Part shown: in pieces, positions 34,414 to 45,946 of the stretch
Layout: every line of letters begins with the position of its first letter
Numbering within the stretch: position 1 is the stretch's first letter
NCBI RefSeq assembly: GCF_030272615.1
Contig: NC_081406.1
Span: forward strand, 212,572,997 to 212,636,996
Direction: 5' to 3'
Length of the DNA stretch: 64,000 nucleotides
Source of the DNA: Cryptomeria japonica
Taxonomy: Eukaryota; Streptophyta; Pinopsida; Cupressales; Cupressaceae
The notes under the pieces: model-generated
What the model saw: the letters and a program-made list of their open reading frames with translations, nothing else
Told to the model about the DNA's origin: nothing
Databases searched by the model: none
Translations under genes and position numbers: made by a program

Positions 34414-36000
34414 ATGGGGGGGGATCTAAGAAGAGAGGAACCTGATAATATTTCCAGATGGCAGGAGATGCCTAAGGTATGGACAAAGCTAGAGAAGGGA
34501 TTCATAATGCATTTCATGGAAAAATTGGTAGACTATGATAAAGGTAGAGTAAACCTAGCGGTCACCAAAGTTACTGAAAACTGGATAAATGGCTCCTTCA
34601 AAATTCATGGTGTTAGGTTTAAGCTAGATGCGGACCTCATTTCGACAATCACATGTATGCCCCATTCTGGTCTTAACTTCTTTAGGGACCTGAAAGTGTC
34701 TAATAATGCAGTAAATATTTTTCCGCGTAAAGAGAAGGAAAGAGAAAAATTAGGAAAAGATACGGGGGGGTATTATGATGCTTCTAATATCAAGAAAATC
34801 TGGGGTTGTGTGCTTAATGCAATTATGGAATATATTACTGTGGAGGGTCATTTCACCAGGGTCCACACATACCATTTTGTGCTTTTAAATCACTTTAGAC
34901 ATGAGAAGAGGATTTATCTATCCTATTACTTTTCTAGGTCTCTGTTGCGGTCTCTGAATAAGCATAGCAAGAACCCTTCTTCGTCTGTGCTTCATTACAG
35001 CCTTATTTGCTCATTTATGAGCATTGCAAGATACTGGCTATCCAGGAAAACAAGAAGTTGTCGGTGTCACCAGGGAAAGGAAATAGGAAGATTGAGGAAG
35101 GTGGGCCCAACAAGGATGAGTTGATACAAAGCAAAAAGGGTAAAAAATCCACTGTGGAAAAAATTCAAGAGGACATGGATCAACAAAAGGATATAGAGGT
35201 TGATTTTCAGGACATGGGAAAAGATGGAAGTGAGATGCAAACTGATGAGTCTGACGGAGAGGAGAGCTAGAAATAAGAGGAAGTGGGGGAAGAGGAAGGA
35301 GGAGCTGAGGATGTTTTTTATCATAAAAGCCCTACCCACAACGTGAGTATTGGTAATGTTAACAGCCAGCCAATGGAGGAGTAGGACAATTAGATTAATA
35401 AGGAGGAAAGGGAAATGAAAACTAAGAAAGAGAAGGATAAGGACGAAACGAGTAGGGAATAGGACAAAGCTAGAGATGGGATTATTCTGGATAAACTCAA
35501 AAAGTAGTCTGAGGCTCGAATGGGTTTTGATAGGTGGGTATATGAAAGAATCAAGAATCTAGAAAAATTGATAAGCAACAGGAAGAGCAGGGAAAGAAAA
35601 ATGAAAGTAACCAGGAGTAGTGGAAAAAGGGTATGGAGGAAAAAGTGGAGAAGCTGGAAGCTCAGATTAGTAAACTAGAGGAAGGAAAAACTACCATGAA
35701 AAACTTTTGGTTATGATTCCAGATATCCTTACCTCTGTGACTAGCAATATAGAGGAAATTTCCAAGTTCCTTGATGGCTCCAACACTTCCAAACTTGTTG
35801 TGGACCTAGATATTGATGAGGATGCTATTGAGGCAGGGACAGTGGAAAGTGCTCTTGGTGGTGCAACAAAAAGGACTAGGGCGAGTATGAAAAAATTTGT
35901 TGTGGCCTCTTCAAAGGAAATCCCTATGCTCAGGGATAATATTAAAGATTTGCAAGGGATTAGCAGAAATTTGGCTAATTCCCTTAAAAACATTAAGTGA
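34414..36000 (+). pseudogene. Third LINE ORF, unknown function
   Basis: About 530 codons of ancestral frame downstream of RNase H, inside the LINE's target duplications. Residues 1-200 (34414-35010) look globular, with 'VNLAVTKVTENWINGSFKIHG' and 'HFVLLNHFRHEKRIYLSYYF'. The frame then shifts near 35000 to 'LIYEHCKILAIQENKKLS' and a lysine/glutamate-rich linker (35040-35600) with several TAG stops. A second shift leads to a coiled-coil part (about 35610-36000, 'EEKVEKLEAQISKLEE') ending in a normal stop at 36000. The N-terminal pattern recalls the plant 'putative transposon protein' domain (Pfam Transposase_32 type), but I cannot verify this. It is not a standard LINE protein. Confidence 0.7.
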
Positions 36001-36195
36001 TTTGTCTTTTATCTTTTTTTTGTTATGGCTGGATGTTGTTGGTTTTGTTGGGATTTTATGTTGGTTTTTGCCCAAAACTGTGTTGGTTTTTTTGCAGAAT
36101 GTCTTTTCTTGTTTCTTAATGCTATTATCTTTTAAGGATATTTTGTAAAGGGTTTCGGGAACCCTTCAAAACCTGTTTTTCCTGTAATCAAAAAT
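36001..36195 (+). other. LINE 3' UTR with terminal hairpin
   Basis: T-rich 195 bp. A perfect 7-bp stem AAGGGTT / AACCCTT with loop TCGGG lies at 36148-36166, about 30 bases from the end, followed by 'CAAAACCTGTTTTTCCTG' and 'TAATCAAAAA'. Plant L1-type elements can use a 3' stem-loop for template recognition, and this is a candidate. Confidence 0.6.
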
Positions 36196-36208
36196 ATTTT
36201 CTTCCAAA

Positions 36209-38388
36209 TATTCTAAAATACTTAAGAGTAGGAATATGACCAAATCATAGTTCATAAGGGGTCTTACCAGTTTCCCTTTTGATGTGAACTTTGTTGAAAG
36301 TATAAACTTTTGTATTGACTTCTTCTCTCCAGTACACATGAGGTAGATTTGCTTCCATTAACATGGTTCTTGCTGCATCCAAAATAGTTATGTTCTTCCT
36401 TTCCACAACTCCATTCTGCTAGGGTGTCTAGGGTGATGATAGTTGTCTTTTGATTCCATTCACTTCATAGAATGCATTAAATTCTCTAGATGTAAATTCT
36501 CCTCGATTTGATCTTAAACATTTGATTTTCTTGTTGGTTTCATTCTCTACCATTGCCTTGAATATCTTGAATCTTCCAAAAGCTTCTGATTTCTCCTTGA
36601 GAAAAGTAACCCAACACATTCTAGAATAATCATCAATTATTAGCATAAAGTATCTATCTCCTTGTAGACTTCTTGTTCTTGTTGGACCACACAAATCAAT
36701 ATGAATTAAATCAAGAATACTATTGAAATTCTCAGTAATTCTCTTAAATGTTGTTCTAACTTGCTTTCCCATTTGACATTCCTTACATACTGGATTATGA
36801 GGTTTCACAATCTTAGGTAAATCCCTTACTGGCTTAGTTGAACTGATCTTTACAATGCAATCAAAATTCACATGAGAAAGTCTTTTTTGCCATAACCAAC
36901 TTGCATCAATGTGTGCAATCAAACATGTCTTATCACTGGTATTCCAGTGAAAGATATTATCTTTATTCTGATTATCAGTTGCAATCTCCAATCCTGTTTT
37001 GTTAATGATTTTGCATTTCCCATTCTTGAATTGTAATTCAAATTCTTTTTCCACTAACTAACCAACACTCAAAAGATTATGCTTTAAACCTTCTAGATAA
37101 TAAACATTGTCAGTATTATGCTTACCATCCAAAGATATAGTGCCTCTTCCTTTGATTAAACAAGCTTTATCATCTCCAAACCTTACTAAACCTCCATGAA
37201 TTTCCTGAAAAGATAAGAATTTTCTTGTATCTCTAGTCATATGATGCGAGTATCCTGAATCTATAATCCATTCATCCTTTTCTTCAATTTTTGTTGCCAG
37301 TTCCTACTCTACCAGTTTGACAATAGGTGTCGGTTGATCTTCTTTTATTGCAACAAAATCTCAAACATTATTTGTTGGATCTTCATCTGAATCATCTGTA
37401 ACACCCTCATCTACATAGTAACATGACTTATCTTTGTTTTTCATAAATCTATATCTCTGATCTTCAAGGTTAGGTTTATATGATCTTTTTGCTTCCCTTT
37501 GTCTTGCATGTCTATCAGGACATCTAGAAGCCATATGACCAACTTTATTGCAATTAAAACATTTGAAAGGTTCTTTACCTTTATACTTACTTCCTGCTGG
37601 ACCTTTAGGCATTTTCCTTGCAAATAGTGCTTCAAGTTCTCCAAGTTCTTCATTTTCTCTCCTCATATCTTCAAGTTCTTTTGCATAAAGTGCTTTCCAA
37701 TAAGTTTTGTCAGATGATGATGATGTTGATGTTGATGATGATGCTTTAAAAGCTAAATTGGTCTTTACAGTAGCAATAGGACCAAATTCCTCAAGCTCAA
37801 ATGCTGAAAGTTTTCCAACCAAAGTATCTCTAGAAACTTAAGTATTAGGCATTGTTCTCATTTCATTAATAGCAGTCACTTCCATTTTGTAAGCCAGTGG
37901 AAATGCTCTTAAACTTTAGACACAATTTCATCTTTACTTAAGGATCCTCCACAACATTGTATTCCTAAAACACTTTCATTAACTCTTTCCATAAATGCAG
38001 AAATTATTTCATCTTCTTCCATTTTTAAATTCTCATACCTGACCCGGTAACATTCTAATTTTGCAATCTTGATAGTGGTATCTCCTTCATTCACTGTTTC
38101 CAGTTTATCCCAAATATCTTTAGTAGTAGATCAGTCTGATAATCCCATGATTTGTCGATCTGATAATGCGCTCCGAAGTGCTTCTCTTGCTTTGCAATCA
38201 TTTTCCATGTCCTTAGCCAATGTTGGTGGATGAGTTTGATTCAGAATAGGAGCAACATAGCCATTCTTTGTAAAATCCCATATATCTCTTCCAATGCAAC
38301 TCAGATGTGTTTATATTTTGATCTTCCATATATCATAGTTAGTTCCATCAAGCTTTGGACTGTCCTTCCTGAAAATATTTGTTGCCAT
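36209..38388 (-). pseudogene. Element C gag, protease and integrase
   Basis: Gag starts at minus-strand ATG 38388 ('MATNIFRKDSPKLDGTNYD'). UBN2-like gag is at 37909-38200. A serine-rich stretch encoded by GAT-like repeats lies near 37705-37745. The zinc knuckle is near 37530-37565 (sense 'CFNCNKVGHMASRC', intact) and protease near 37240-37260 ('DSGYSHHMT'). The integrase HHCC region and core form one open frame at 36428-37054, with the first Asp intact ('HIDLCGP') but the second changed to Asn ('RSNRGEF'). It continues at 28450 across the LINE. Several stops in gag. Confidence 0.9.
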
Positions 38389-38430
38389 AGGATCTCCTCA
38401 AGTTGTTAGGCTTATGCAAAAAGAGGAATT

Positions 38431-38445
38431 TGCTCTGATACCAAT
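38431..38445 (-). other. Primer binding site of element C
   Basis: Minus strand: ATTGGTATCAGAGCA directly beside the LTR, a full match to the initiator-tRNA-Met type site. Confidence 0.88.
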
Positions 38446-40580
38446 TGTTAGGTCTTAGGAAGGATAACTAAGAGGGGAGGGGGTGAATCAGTTGTGAACC
38501 AATTGTCAATAAATTGTAATCCAAATGCAAATTATTCCAACTTAAACTTAAGTGTCGGTAAAACAGATTAACAATTATAGCAACACTGGTTTAACTTAAT
38601 GCATAAAATAGAAAGAGAAACAACATCCACAGCACATGACACAAATATTTTGACGTGGAAACATGGTAAGGGAAAAACCACTATGGGAAACCTTTGTTGG
38701 CATTGTGTTGTCATTGATGTCAACCAATATGGGATGATCACCGGTAGAAGAGATGTACGTGTAACACTGTTATGAAGGAGTATAGGATGTGATATCTTGG
38801 ATATCACCTTGTGTTGAAAAACACCGGTAAAGATAAGGAAAATGAGCTCAGGAGTCACTAATACACAAGTTAGTGCTTGACTTGTGTGATGAGATAGAGA
38901 GGTGTTTGAGAGGTTGTTTGTGATGAAGAGGCAGAATGTTATCTAAATCACATCAACACTAAAAGAGAAGAATGAACCGGTGTGTTGTGAGGTTACAAAA
39001 CTACAGGACCCTCACTGGTTGAAGATGCAGTCATCATGAGAAGCAATGACTAAATAGTGAGTGTGTCCACACCAGATCACATGTTCTTGTTTGAAGATAT
39101 GTTGTAAAAACATGGAACCCACATGAGCAGATGACAAGGTGTTACTCCACCAAGTAAGTTGGGCTTATCTCCTATATGCATTGAGTGCATTATAGTTTGG
39201 TGAAATAAGAGTGAAGAGGTAAAAGCAAGGACTCAAAGGATCACACTAGATCCACCAATGAATTGAGAGAATACCTTAAGTGCATGAGATTAGGGTTATG
39301 CACTCGACCAATAGAGAAGGCATGTTGAAGAAGAGTGATGTGTTTGTCATTTAGACAAACCAGCTAAGCAGATATAGTCAGAGGAGATGGTCTGGCCGAA
39401 GAAGGAGTCTAGTTAAGGTTGATGACTAGTGTCATCAAGAGTGATAACTGATATGTAAGCCCACTGATAATATGAGAAAGGTGCCAAAGATGACTCTCCA
39501 CCTTGGGGAAATGAGCAAATGAGATTTCTTAAAGGAAGACATGTCTGATGACCGTTCAAGGTGTTCCACCCACAATTCAGCAGAATGAAGACATGATGAG
39601 GTTACCGGTATAGTATGTGATACCAACAAGGTTAGCAAACCGACAAGAAAGAGGAACTGGTTGAGTGGCTGGTTAGTGATCCCATTTGGACCAACATGAA
39701 GTACCAAGCTGGCAGTTAGTCGATATGGGTGCCACATGGAGTCAACATGGAAAACTTGCATTTGGATAAAGATGGAATCTACATCGAAAGGGTTGTTGTA
39801 GGCTTGGTCGACTTTAATGAAAGGTCACACAAATCACAAGACATGTTGTAGAACGATTGTAGGGGTTTGAGGCTCGAGGTCTAGAAGACAACTATGAGTC
39901 AACTAAGAGTGATTGAGAAGATCGAGGTGACAGAGGAAACATCACAATAGTTCTTTCATGATTGACCAAGGGACCAGCTATTAGGGTAAAAAGCAAGTCA
40001 CCAAAGATGGAAGGCATGATCCAGGAGATGCGAATATGGTAGAGTTGTGCAATCAGATGTCAAAAAGATCAGATCGTGCAAGATCTGATTGGATTTGATT
40101 TGCCTCTAGGATGGTGAGGAAACCCTAACCGCTTGGATTTTGAATTGGTTTTTTGAGGGAAAACCTGGCTATAAGTGTTGGGCCGGAGATAATGTTTGTG
40201 GCTATTGAACAGAAGAATATTGTGTGATTGCGAAGTTGAAGACTTTTGCAAGTAAGAGAAAATCATCCAAGTGCTCAACGAGCATCTGTGGAGAGAGTGG
40301 GAGTGAGAGAGAACCTGGGTGAAGCATTCAACTGGTTGGAGAGAAGAACTAGTAGTGTTCATACCAATAGTACAAAAGTGAAGGAGGTGGTAGATAAGAT
40401 AACCAGAGAACTGGCAGAGAGTAGAATCAGTGAAGAGCAGAGCAGTGAGGAGGAGATTCATAGAGAGTAGTACATAAGAGAGATAAATTGGTAGGGCTTA
40501 CTAGCAAAGAAGGAACAAGTGAAGAGCAACAAAGAAGTGAGTCGGTGAAGAAGAGAAGGTATCTCACTGACATAATAAGA

Positions 40581-40588
40581 TATAAATA
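40581..40588 (+). promoter_or_regulatory. TATA box of the solo LTR
   Basis: 'AAGATATAAATAATGG' about 480 bases before the LTR end, in the same relative setting as TATAAATA in the B2 LTRs. The promoter role is inferred. Confidence 0.45.
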
Positions 40589-41016
40589 ATGGTTGCAAGA
40601 TTCACTTGTAACAAGATAACTACTTATGTATTTAATGTTTACCTTGTGTACACTGAGTTGTAGCTCGGTATAGGGGTTGTAGCTCCTTGGATTGGTGCCC
40701 TAAAGTCAGGGGTTGGTGCTCCTTTGGGTTGTAGCCCATAAATTAGGTAGGGGTTGATGCTCCTTGGGTTGGTACCCTAAAACTTTGTAATTGTGTTTAT
40801 TGTGAGGTTGGATTGGAGCAGTAGACTCCAGCAACATTGCTCACCAAGGTTTTTCCCATCTTGGGTTTTCCTTGTATATGTTGGTGTTATGTGATGTCCC
40901 CTTGTGAGTGTGTATGCATTTAAGTTAGTCTCCTCCCTAACCAGTAAGTCTGCATTAAGTTAAGCCTATCAACCAGTATGCTCACAAAGGACTGCAAAAG
41001 AGAAAAAGATTTGAGA

Positions 41017-41049
41017 ACCATTGATTCACCCCCTCCCCCTCTTAGTGGT
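41017..41049 (+). other. LTR-end hairpin with C-rich loop (solo LTR)
   Basis: ACCATTGA pairs with TTAGTGGT (one wobble, one mismatch) around a loop with CACCCCCTCCCCCTC. Compared with ACAACT/AGTTGT, both arms have changed together (AC-GT pair for AA-TT), which supports a real stem. Confidence 0.65.
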
Positions 41050-41897
41050 GCATTGTGCCTAACAACCTTACCCACAATCAGATGATACTACTGTAGATAT
41101 TATGTGTATACAAATGGGTTCTACACATGTAAAGGCCAACTGTCTAGAGCTCAATGCTCAATCACAAAATAGGAGTCACACTGACTACACAATTGGATGG
41201 TTAAATCTAATGATAATGTACTGCTCAAAATATCATCTCCAATGATGGATTCAATACTGGTTAAGCTCTGAACATGAGTGTCAAAACACCTTCATAACCT
41301 TCCTTCAACCTTTAAATAATGTCTGCGTGATTCTCATAAGGATCTACTTATTTTTGCTCTTCAATATTCAAACACACTCATACCATATCTCTATCCCAAT
41401 CTTCAATAAGATCTTACAATCATTTATACAAAACCTAAGACCAAATGTATAGGTCATCTCACTAAAGATATTACAATTAAATAAATTACAAATAAGTCTT
41501 GATGTGATACAACATGTTGGCTCAATACATTTACCACAATATCCAATCAATAAACAATCTCCATAACGTGTCGTGCTGATCTGGAGTACCAGTCCATAAC
41601 CTAGACCTATCTGTCAGTAAAGGCAAATTTGTCAATCCGATTAGACAAATAAGAAAAACACCAAATCCAAACATCCAATCCATGTCCTTGACATAACCAA
41701 ATGATCTCTAGATGATAACAAGTCATCATCATTGCCGGTGAACAATATAACTTGCTGGTGAACACATACCGGTGATTGTGCATACGCCACTAACCATATA
41801 GGTGAACATAATGTAAACCTCCAAGAAGATAAGTGTTGACATCAATGACAAAACCAATGCAACACATGACAAAGTCATCCATAATACCAACAGGTTG

Positions 41898-42243
41898 TAA
41901 CTAATGGATTCAAGGGTGACATAAAAATATTGACAATTCCCTTAGCTTCCTTCATTCCTTTGAATTTTACAAAAACTTCAACACTAAGATAGCTGATAAA
42001 AAAATTTCTCATCTTCACATTTGTTTCTTGTGCCTTAATCTCATCTAGAGTTGATGGTCTATTAGGAGGTCCTTTTTAACCTCTATGGAAAATCTCCCAA
42101 ATTCCATTCTACAATGCTTCCAAATATGATTCCATTCTTCCCTTCCAATAGTTGTAGCTCCATCAAACATCGAAGCTTTAACATGAAGGCCCTTTGCCAT
42201 ATTTATATCTACCTTAAGCTAAGCTTTCCATAGAGGAACCTTT
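41898..42243 (-). pseudogene. Copia element H gag N-terminus, degraded
   Basis: The minus-strand start near 42202 reads 'MAKGLHVKASMFDGATT' and then 'EWNHIWKHCRMEFGRF', the usual copia gag opening of a small target motif followed by W-x-RM. Frame is lost after about 50 codons, with later fragments such as 'EVFVKFKGMKEAKG'. Element C interrupts it. What lies left of C (before 25042) shows no clear continuation. Confidence 0.6.
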
Positions 42244-42257
42244 CTCTAATACCAAAT
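42244..42257 (-). other. Primer binding site of element H
   Basis: Minus strand: ATTTGGTATTAGAG beside the LTR end, a TGGTATYAGAG-type site. Confidence 0.7.
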
Positions 42258-42259
42258 TT

Positions 42260-43439
42260 TGAACACCCAACAGGACTAAGAAGTGGGGGCGTGAATCAGT
42301 GTAGAAATTTAAAAGCAATTATAAACAAACTTATTCAAAATTCACACTTTAAACATCAACACATCAAACAAAAAACACATGAACACCAAATACATGTGGA
42401 AAACCAAAATAGGGAAAAACCACAGTGAAAATCTAACTCACAATATAATAACAGTGTTTACAACTTTTAAGGATTATATCCAAGGAGTACCAACATCTTA
42501 AAGACTTGTAGAAATAAGGTGCACTACCTTAGGCAAGATACATAGGACTTGTGTAGGTAAAGATCACTTCTTCAAGACAAGATAAAAATTGTTGCGAAAG
42601 AACCCACTATCAATCAACAACAAATGAAATAGTTGAACTAAAATTGAGAAGGCATCTCATGATCATGAAATTGTCCTTTAATAGTAATCAAGTGACCAAT
42701 AACATGGTAAACATCTCTAACAATCTCTACTATCACAACACTTTTCCTTGTAGAATATATCAACTTCAAAGATCTTCCCAAACTTTCTTTCGCATCACCA
42801 CAAACTCAAATCTTCTTGTAAATCATTCACATACACCTCTCACACAATTCAATTTTCATTCATACTCAATTAATCCTTTTGCACATCTTATATATGAGAT
42901 ACACCATTGAAATCTTAAACAAGGGTTGGCCAAGATAAAATAAGCCACCCAAACCAAAAATACTTAGATCGGTCCACTCCAAAAGAAAGAGGGAACCAAA
43001 ACATACCATAATACATCATCCCATGAACAATCCAACAAACCAAACATGGTAACACATATACCAAAATTTGTTACAAATCATAACATGTAGATATAATCAA
43101 CCAGTTGACCACATAACCACTTCCGATGAAAAATACTCTATGTGGATCTCTACAAGCTAAAGTGAGACCTAAATAATTATGTTAACACATCTTCCAACAC
43201 ATATCTAGACCAAAAGAACATGATCCACTAAAATGCAATTCAATTAACAACATATCTAGGGGGCACCAAAAGCTTTCCAAACCACCCTAGATATAGGATG
43301 TCGTAACCAACACTAAAAAAGTATTATGACCAAAATCTATCTAGATAAGAAAGGTATAACAAAGCATATTCAGACCAATATTCATCCAAATAACTAGGTT
43401 TGAAATCAATGACAACCATACAAGCTCATGCTTCTAACA
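42260..43439 (-). repeat. 5' LTR of element H
   Basis: Plus strand TGAACACCC...CTTCTAACA, about 1.18 kb. In sense it starts TGTTAGAAGCATGAGC and contains 'TTGTCATTGATTTCAAAC', matching the start pattern of the other LTRs. A decayed C-rich hairpin lies near 42273-42297. The outer edge is inferred from the TG/CA termini. No gene inside. Confidence 0.7.
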
Positions 43440-44287
43440 TATAGGTTTTCTTTTGCAAGCCTTGGAAGGATCCAAAATTAATCAAATTGTCAAATCTCTT
43501 TTATTTTCTAGCGTAAGAGTAAGTTTTGTTTATATTTTGTTTCCAATTGCTAAGTGAATGTTGAAATGCCAACAATATAGCTAGATTTAAGGTTAATTGG
43601 ACTTTCTTTGGTATACTTTAAGTGATGATTAGTTGATATAAATCATAATGTCTAATGTAGAATGTAATGGATCCTTAAGGCATTGTATTGGGAGACCCAC
43701 CTTGGTCTTGTAGAGCCAAAAGTTCAAGAGAAATCAATATTTGATTGATTATCATTCCTTGGCCAAATCCAACCCTAAACCTAAGTATAATAAATTGGCT
43801 ATTCTTTAGGGCTTGGTGGATTTGTTGATTTGGGAACCAACATATTAGCAACTCTACAAGGGAAATTGAAGTTTTTTTATTTTAAATCTAGCCCAGAGTA
43901 TCTAGTTATGAGGTTTTTTATCCTAGAAGAAGTTTTGTTGCAGCTACGTTGAAGAATTTGTGATCTGACTGCTACAAAGATGAACCCAAAATGAGAAATA
44001 TGATTTAAAGATTGATGTTCTTTGAAGATTAATCCTTTGTGAGGAGAGGTGGTAACTCTATCAAAGAGCCTGATGAAGATATAAAGAAAGGTCTTAGATC
44101 TATAAATTTTTTGTCAAGAAGGACAATTTACAACTACTACAACACTTCTAGGTATTCTTAGGTTTTCAAGAGAATAATTGTATTCTTGAAAATGGTCTAT
44201 GAAAATTCTTATGGTATAATTTTAGTTCCCATTCAAGTGATTTAAGCACTAACGAGAAATGGAAAGTAGCTATGATATTTTACATAC
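43440..44287. other. Unrecognised stretch left of element E
   Basis: AT-rich, with no frame longer than 60 codons and no domain, repeat or RNA gene that I recognise. It is the sequence into which H and E inserted. Confidence 0.5.
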
Positions 44288-44292
44288 GTTTG

Positions 44293-45924
44293 TGTAGACA
44301 CCCAAAAATGGTCAACGCTTGCGAGGTCATACTTTAACAATTGCGCATTGTCTCATTTTAGGTTTTTGCATCGCATTAACATTTCTCCTATGTTACGCAC
44401 TTGGTCTTTATCATTTGCGAACATCGAGTCATTCTTCTATATTCTTCAATCATCTCGTCCTCGAATTTGGTCTTGTCGACAACATAATCTAGTCATGATT
44501 TTGATCGGTTTTATCTTATTGCATCAATGTGCGTGCTAATTTCGCATCAATTTGGACATCATCAATCCTAATTAGGGTTTTGTCCTCTTATCAATCTTGC
44601 GATCGTTGTCCTTCTGTTAATCTTATCAATTTTATCATCAATCTTATCATTTTGGACATCGTCAATCCTAATTAGGGTTTTGTCCTATTTTCAATCTTAT
44701 CAGTTGGCGATCGGTTTATCAATCTTGTCGATTTATCATCAATCCTTCAATCTTGTCATTTTGCGATCGATTTGTCATCGATCGTGGTCATGTCTAATCT
44801 TGTCATCTTGCAATCTATTTTGTCAATTTTGTCATTTTGCGACCAATTTGTCATCGATCGTTATCTGTCTCAATTATGTCAATTTGGATCAATTTATCAT
44901 TGTTCCTCGTCAATTGGCGCATCTATCAATCAAATCATTTTGTCGCATTGGTCATTTATCAAATCAAATCATAATCAAGTCAATTATAGACCTAATTATC
45001 ATCCTCGCACTTCTAATTCGTCTTCTAGGGTTTTATGATTTTTTCATTTAACCTAATTTGCCATTTCTTCCTTTAGGATTACTAAATTATTTATTAATCC
45101 TAAGTTTTCTCATTACAATTAAATATTCATTTAATTGGCTAATTATTCCTCTTTGTGAGTGAATTAATTAATAAATGAAAAATTATTGATTAATTCACTA
45201 ATTTCTAATTTCCTATTTTCATTAATTCCTAATTTCCACCTATTTTCTAATTTTCTAATTCAAATTCCACCTAATTATCTTGTCTCTAGTTCTCCCTATT
45301 TGTGTGCTTCATGCGTCATACTCTTGACATAGCAATTTGTCATAGAGTTTTGTCTTGACATAGAAATGTGTCATAGAATTTGTCCAAAATTGTCATAAAA
45401 TTCTTGACATAGAAATGTGTCATAGAATTTGTCATAAAATGTCATAGCAATTTGTCATAAAATCTGTCATAAGCCTCTTTGCATAGCAATTTGTCATAGA
45501 TATGCTATTATTGATTTGAATTTCTATTCGAATCATTATCATGCTAATTTGTCCATTTCTCCAATTTCTCTATAAATTGGATGATTTTCTTCAATCAATG
45601 CCCTTCGAATCCTTCATGAATCTCGAATTTTTACTGAACCTTCGTTTCTAGTACTCTTGAGCCTTTTTGCTTTCAAATTGTGTGAGCACTTGTAGGTGAG
45701 ATCCACAAAACTATTGAAGAGGAAAGAACAACAATGGAGCCGCATGGAAGAAGCATATGGTTTGCATAATTTTACTTTTGAATGCTTTGTTTCCATACCT
45801 CTATTGAATGAGCATTTAGAATTAGGTTCATTTCAATGAGTTTTCTTATGATTGAGCTATCATGTTTAATGTTTTGATTTGATATACTTATCTTGTTTTG
45901 ATGATTCCTTATTTCTACGCTACA
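44293..45924 (+). repeat. 5' LTR of element E
   Basis: TGTAGACACCC...TCTACGCTACA. It contains a duplicated block with 'CAATCCTAATTAGGGTTTTG' (44563 and 44663). There is a stretch rich in 'TTGTCATTTTGCGATCGATT'-type repeats (44690-44900) and a minisatellite of 'GACATAGAAATGTGTCATAG' units (45340-45500). TATAAATT is at 45571. The short frames in it are LTR shadows. Confidence 0.95.
45571..45578 (+). promoter_or_regulatory. TATA box of the E LTR
   Basis: TATAAATT after a pyrimidine-rich 'CCATTTCTCCAATTTCTC', about 350 bases before the LTR end. The identical copy is at 55749-55756. Likely core promoter of the element. Confidence 0.55.
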
Positions 45925-45929
45925 TTAAT

Positions 45930-45946
45930 TGGTGAACCCGACGTGA
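45930..45946 (+). other. Primer binding site of element E
   Basis: TGGTGAACCCGACGTGA, five bases after the LTR. It is unlike the Met-type site of the copia elements here and of the kind seen in some Ty3-type plant elements. The tRNA identity was not determined. Confidence 0.7.

Larger units (their letters stand above)
28464..36195 (+). mobile_element. L1-type LINE, full length, with an extra 3' ORF, nested in C
   Basis: A non-LTR element of 7.7 kb inserted in the integrase of C. A 13-bp target duplication with one mismatch flanks it: ATTTGCTTCCAAA (28451-28463) and ATTTTCTTCCAAA (36196-36208). Gene order is ORF1 (DUF4283-like with zinc knuckle), ORF2 (endonuclease, RT, zf-RVT, RNase H), then an additional ORF and a 0.2-kb 3' UTR. 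It ends in 'CCTGTAATCAAAAA' rather than a long poly(A). Only 30 bases precede the ORF1 ATG. All ORFs are broken. Confidence 0.92.
38695..41064 (+). repeat. Solo LTR (2.37 kb) inserted in the element C LTR
   Basis: Begins TGTTGGCATTG and ends TGCCTAACA, flanked by ACCTT (38690-38694 and 41065-41069). There is only one copy of each terminus, no PBS or PPT and no protein domain, so it is a solo LTR left by LTR-LTR recombination. It has TATAAATA (40581-40588), a small repeat of 'TTGGTGCTCCTTGGG' units (40660-40800) and the C-rich-loop hairpin at 41017-41049. The small frames inside (for example 40246-40470) are not recognised. Confidence 0.88.
25047..41892 (-). mobile_element. Ty1/copia element C, complete, carrying a LINE and a solo LTR
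   Basis: Both LTRs (left 25047-26119; right 38446-41892, which is 1072 bp after removing its insertion) share TGTTAGGTCT and CCATAATACCAACA termini. Target duplication GGTTG lies at 25042-25046 and 41893-41897. The PPT (sense CCAAAGGGGGATAT) abuts the left LTR and the PBS abuts the right LTR. The interior is split by the LINE within the integrase. The LTRs differ at roughly 8-10% of sites, so this is an old insertion. Confidence 0.95.
38446..41892 (-). repeat. 5' LTR of element C, split by a solo LTR
   Basis: The LTR halves 38446-38694 and 41070-41892 align with the left LTR on either side of an insertion and restore a 1072-bp unit when it is removed with one ACCTT copy. The hairpin is at 38464-38495. 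The LTR end CCAACA is followed by the duplication GGTTG. Confidence 0.92.

Noticed and set aside
38695..41064. Possible complete non-autonomous element rather than solo LTR
   Set aside because: Only one TG start and one CA end are present, and no internal PBS or PPT was found.
44680..45051. 123-codon open frame in the E LTR, repeated at 54858-55229
   Set aside because: It is made of the LTR's TTGTCATTTTGCGATC-type repeats, overlaps another frame, and has no start context or domain. It is identical in both LTRs simply because they are young.
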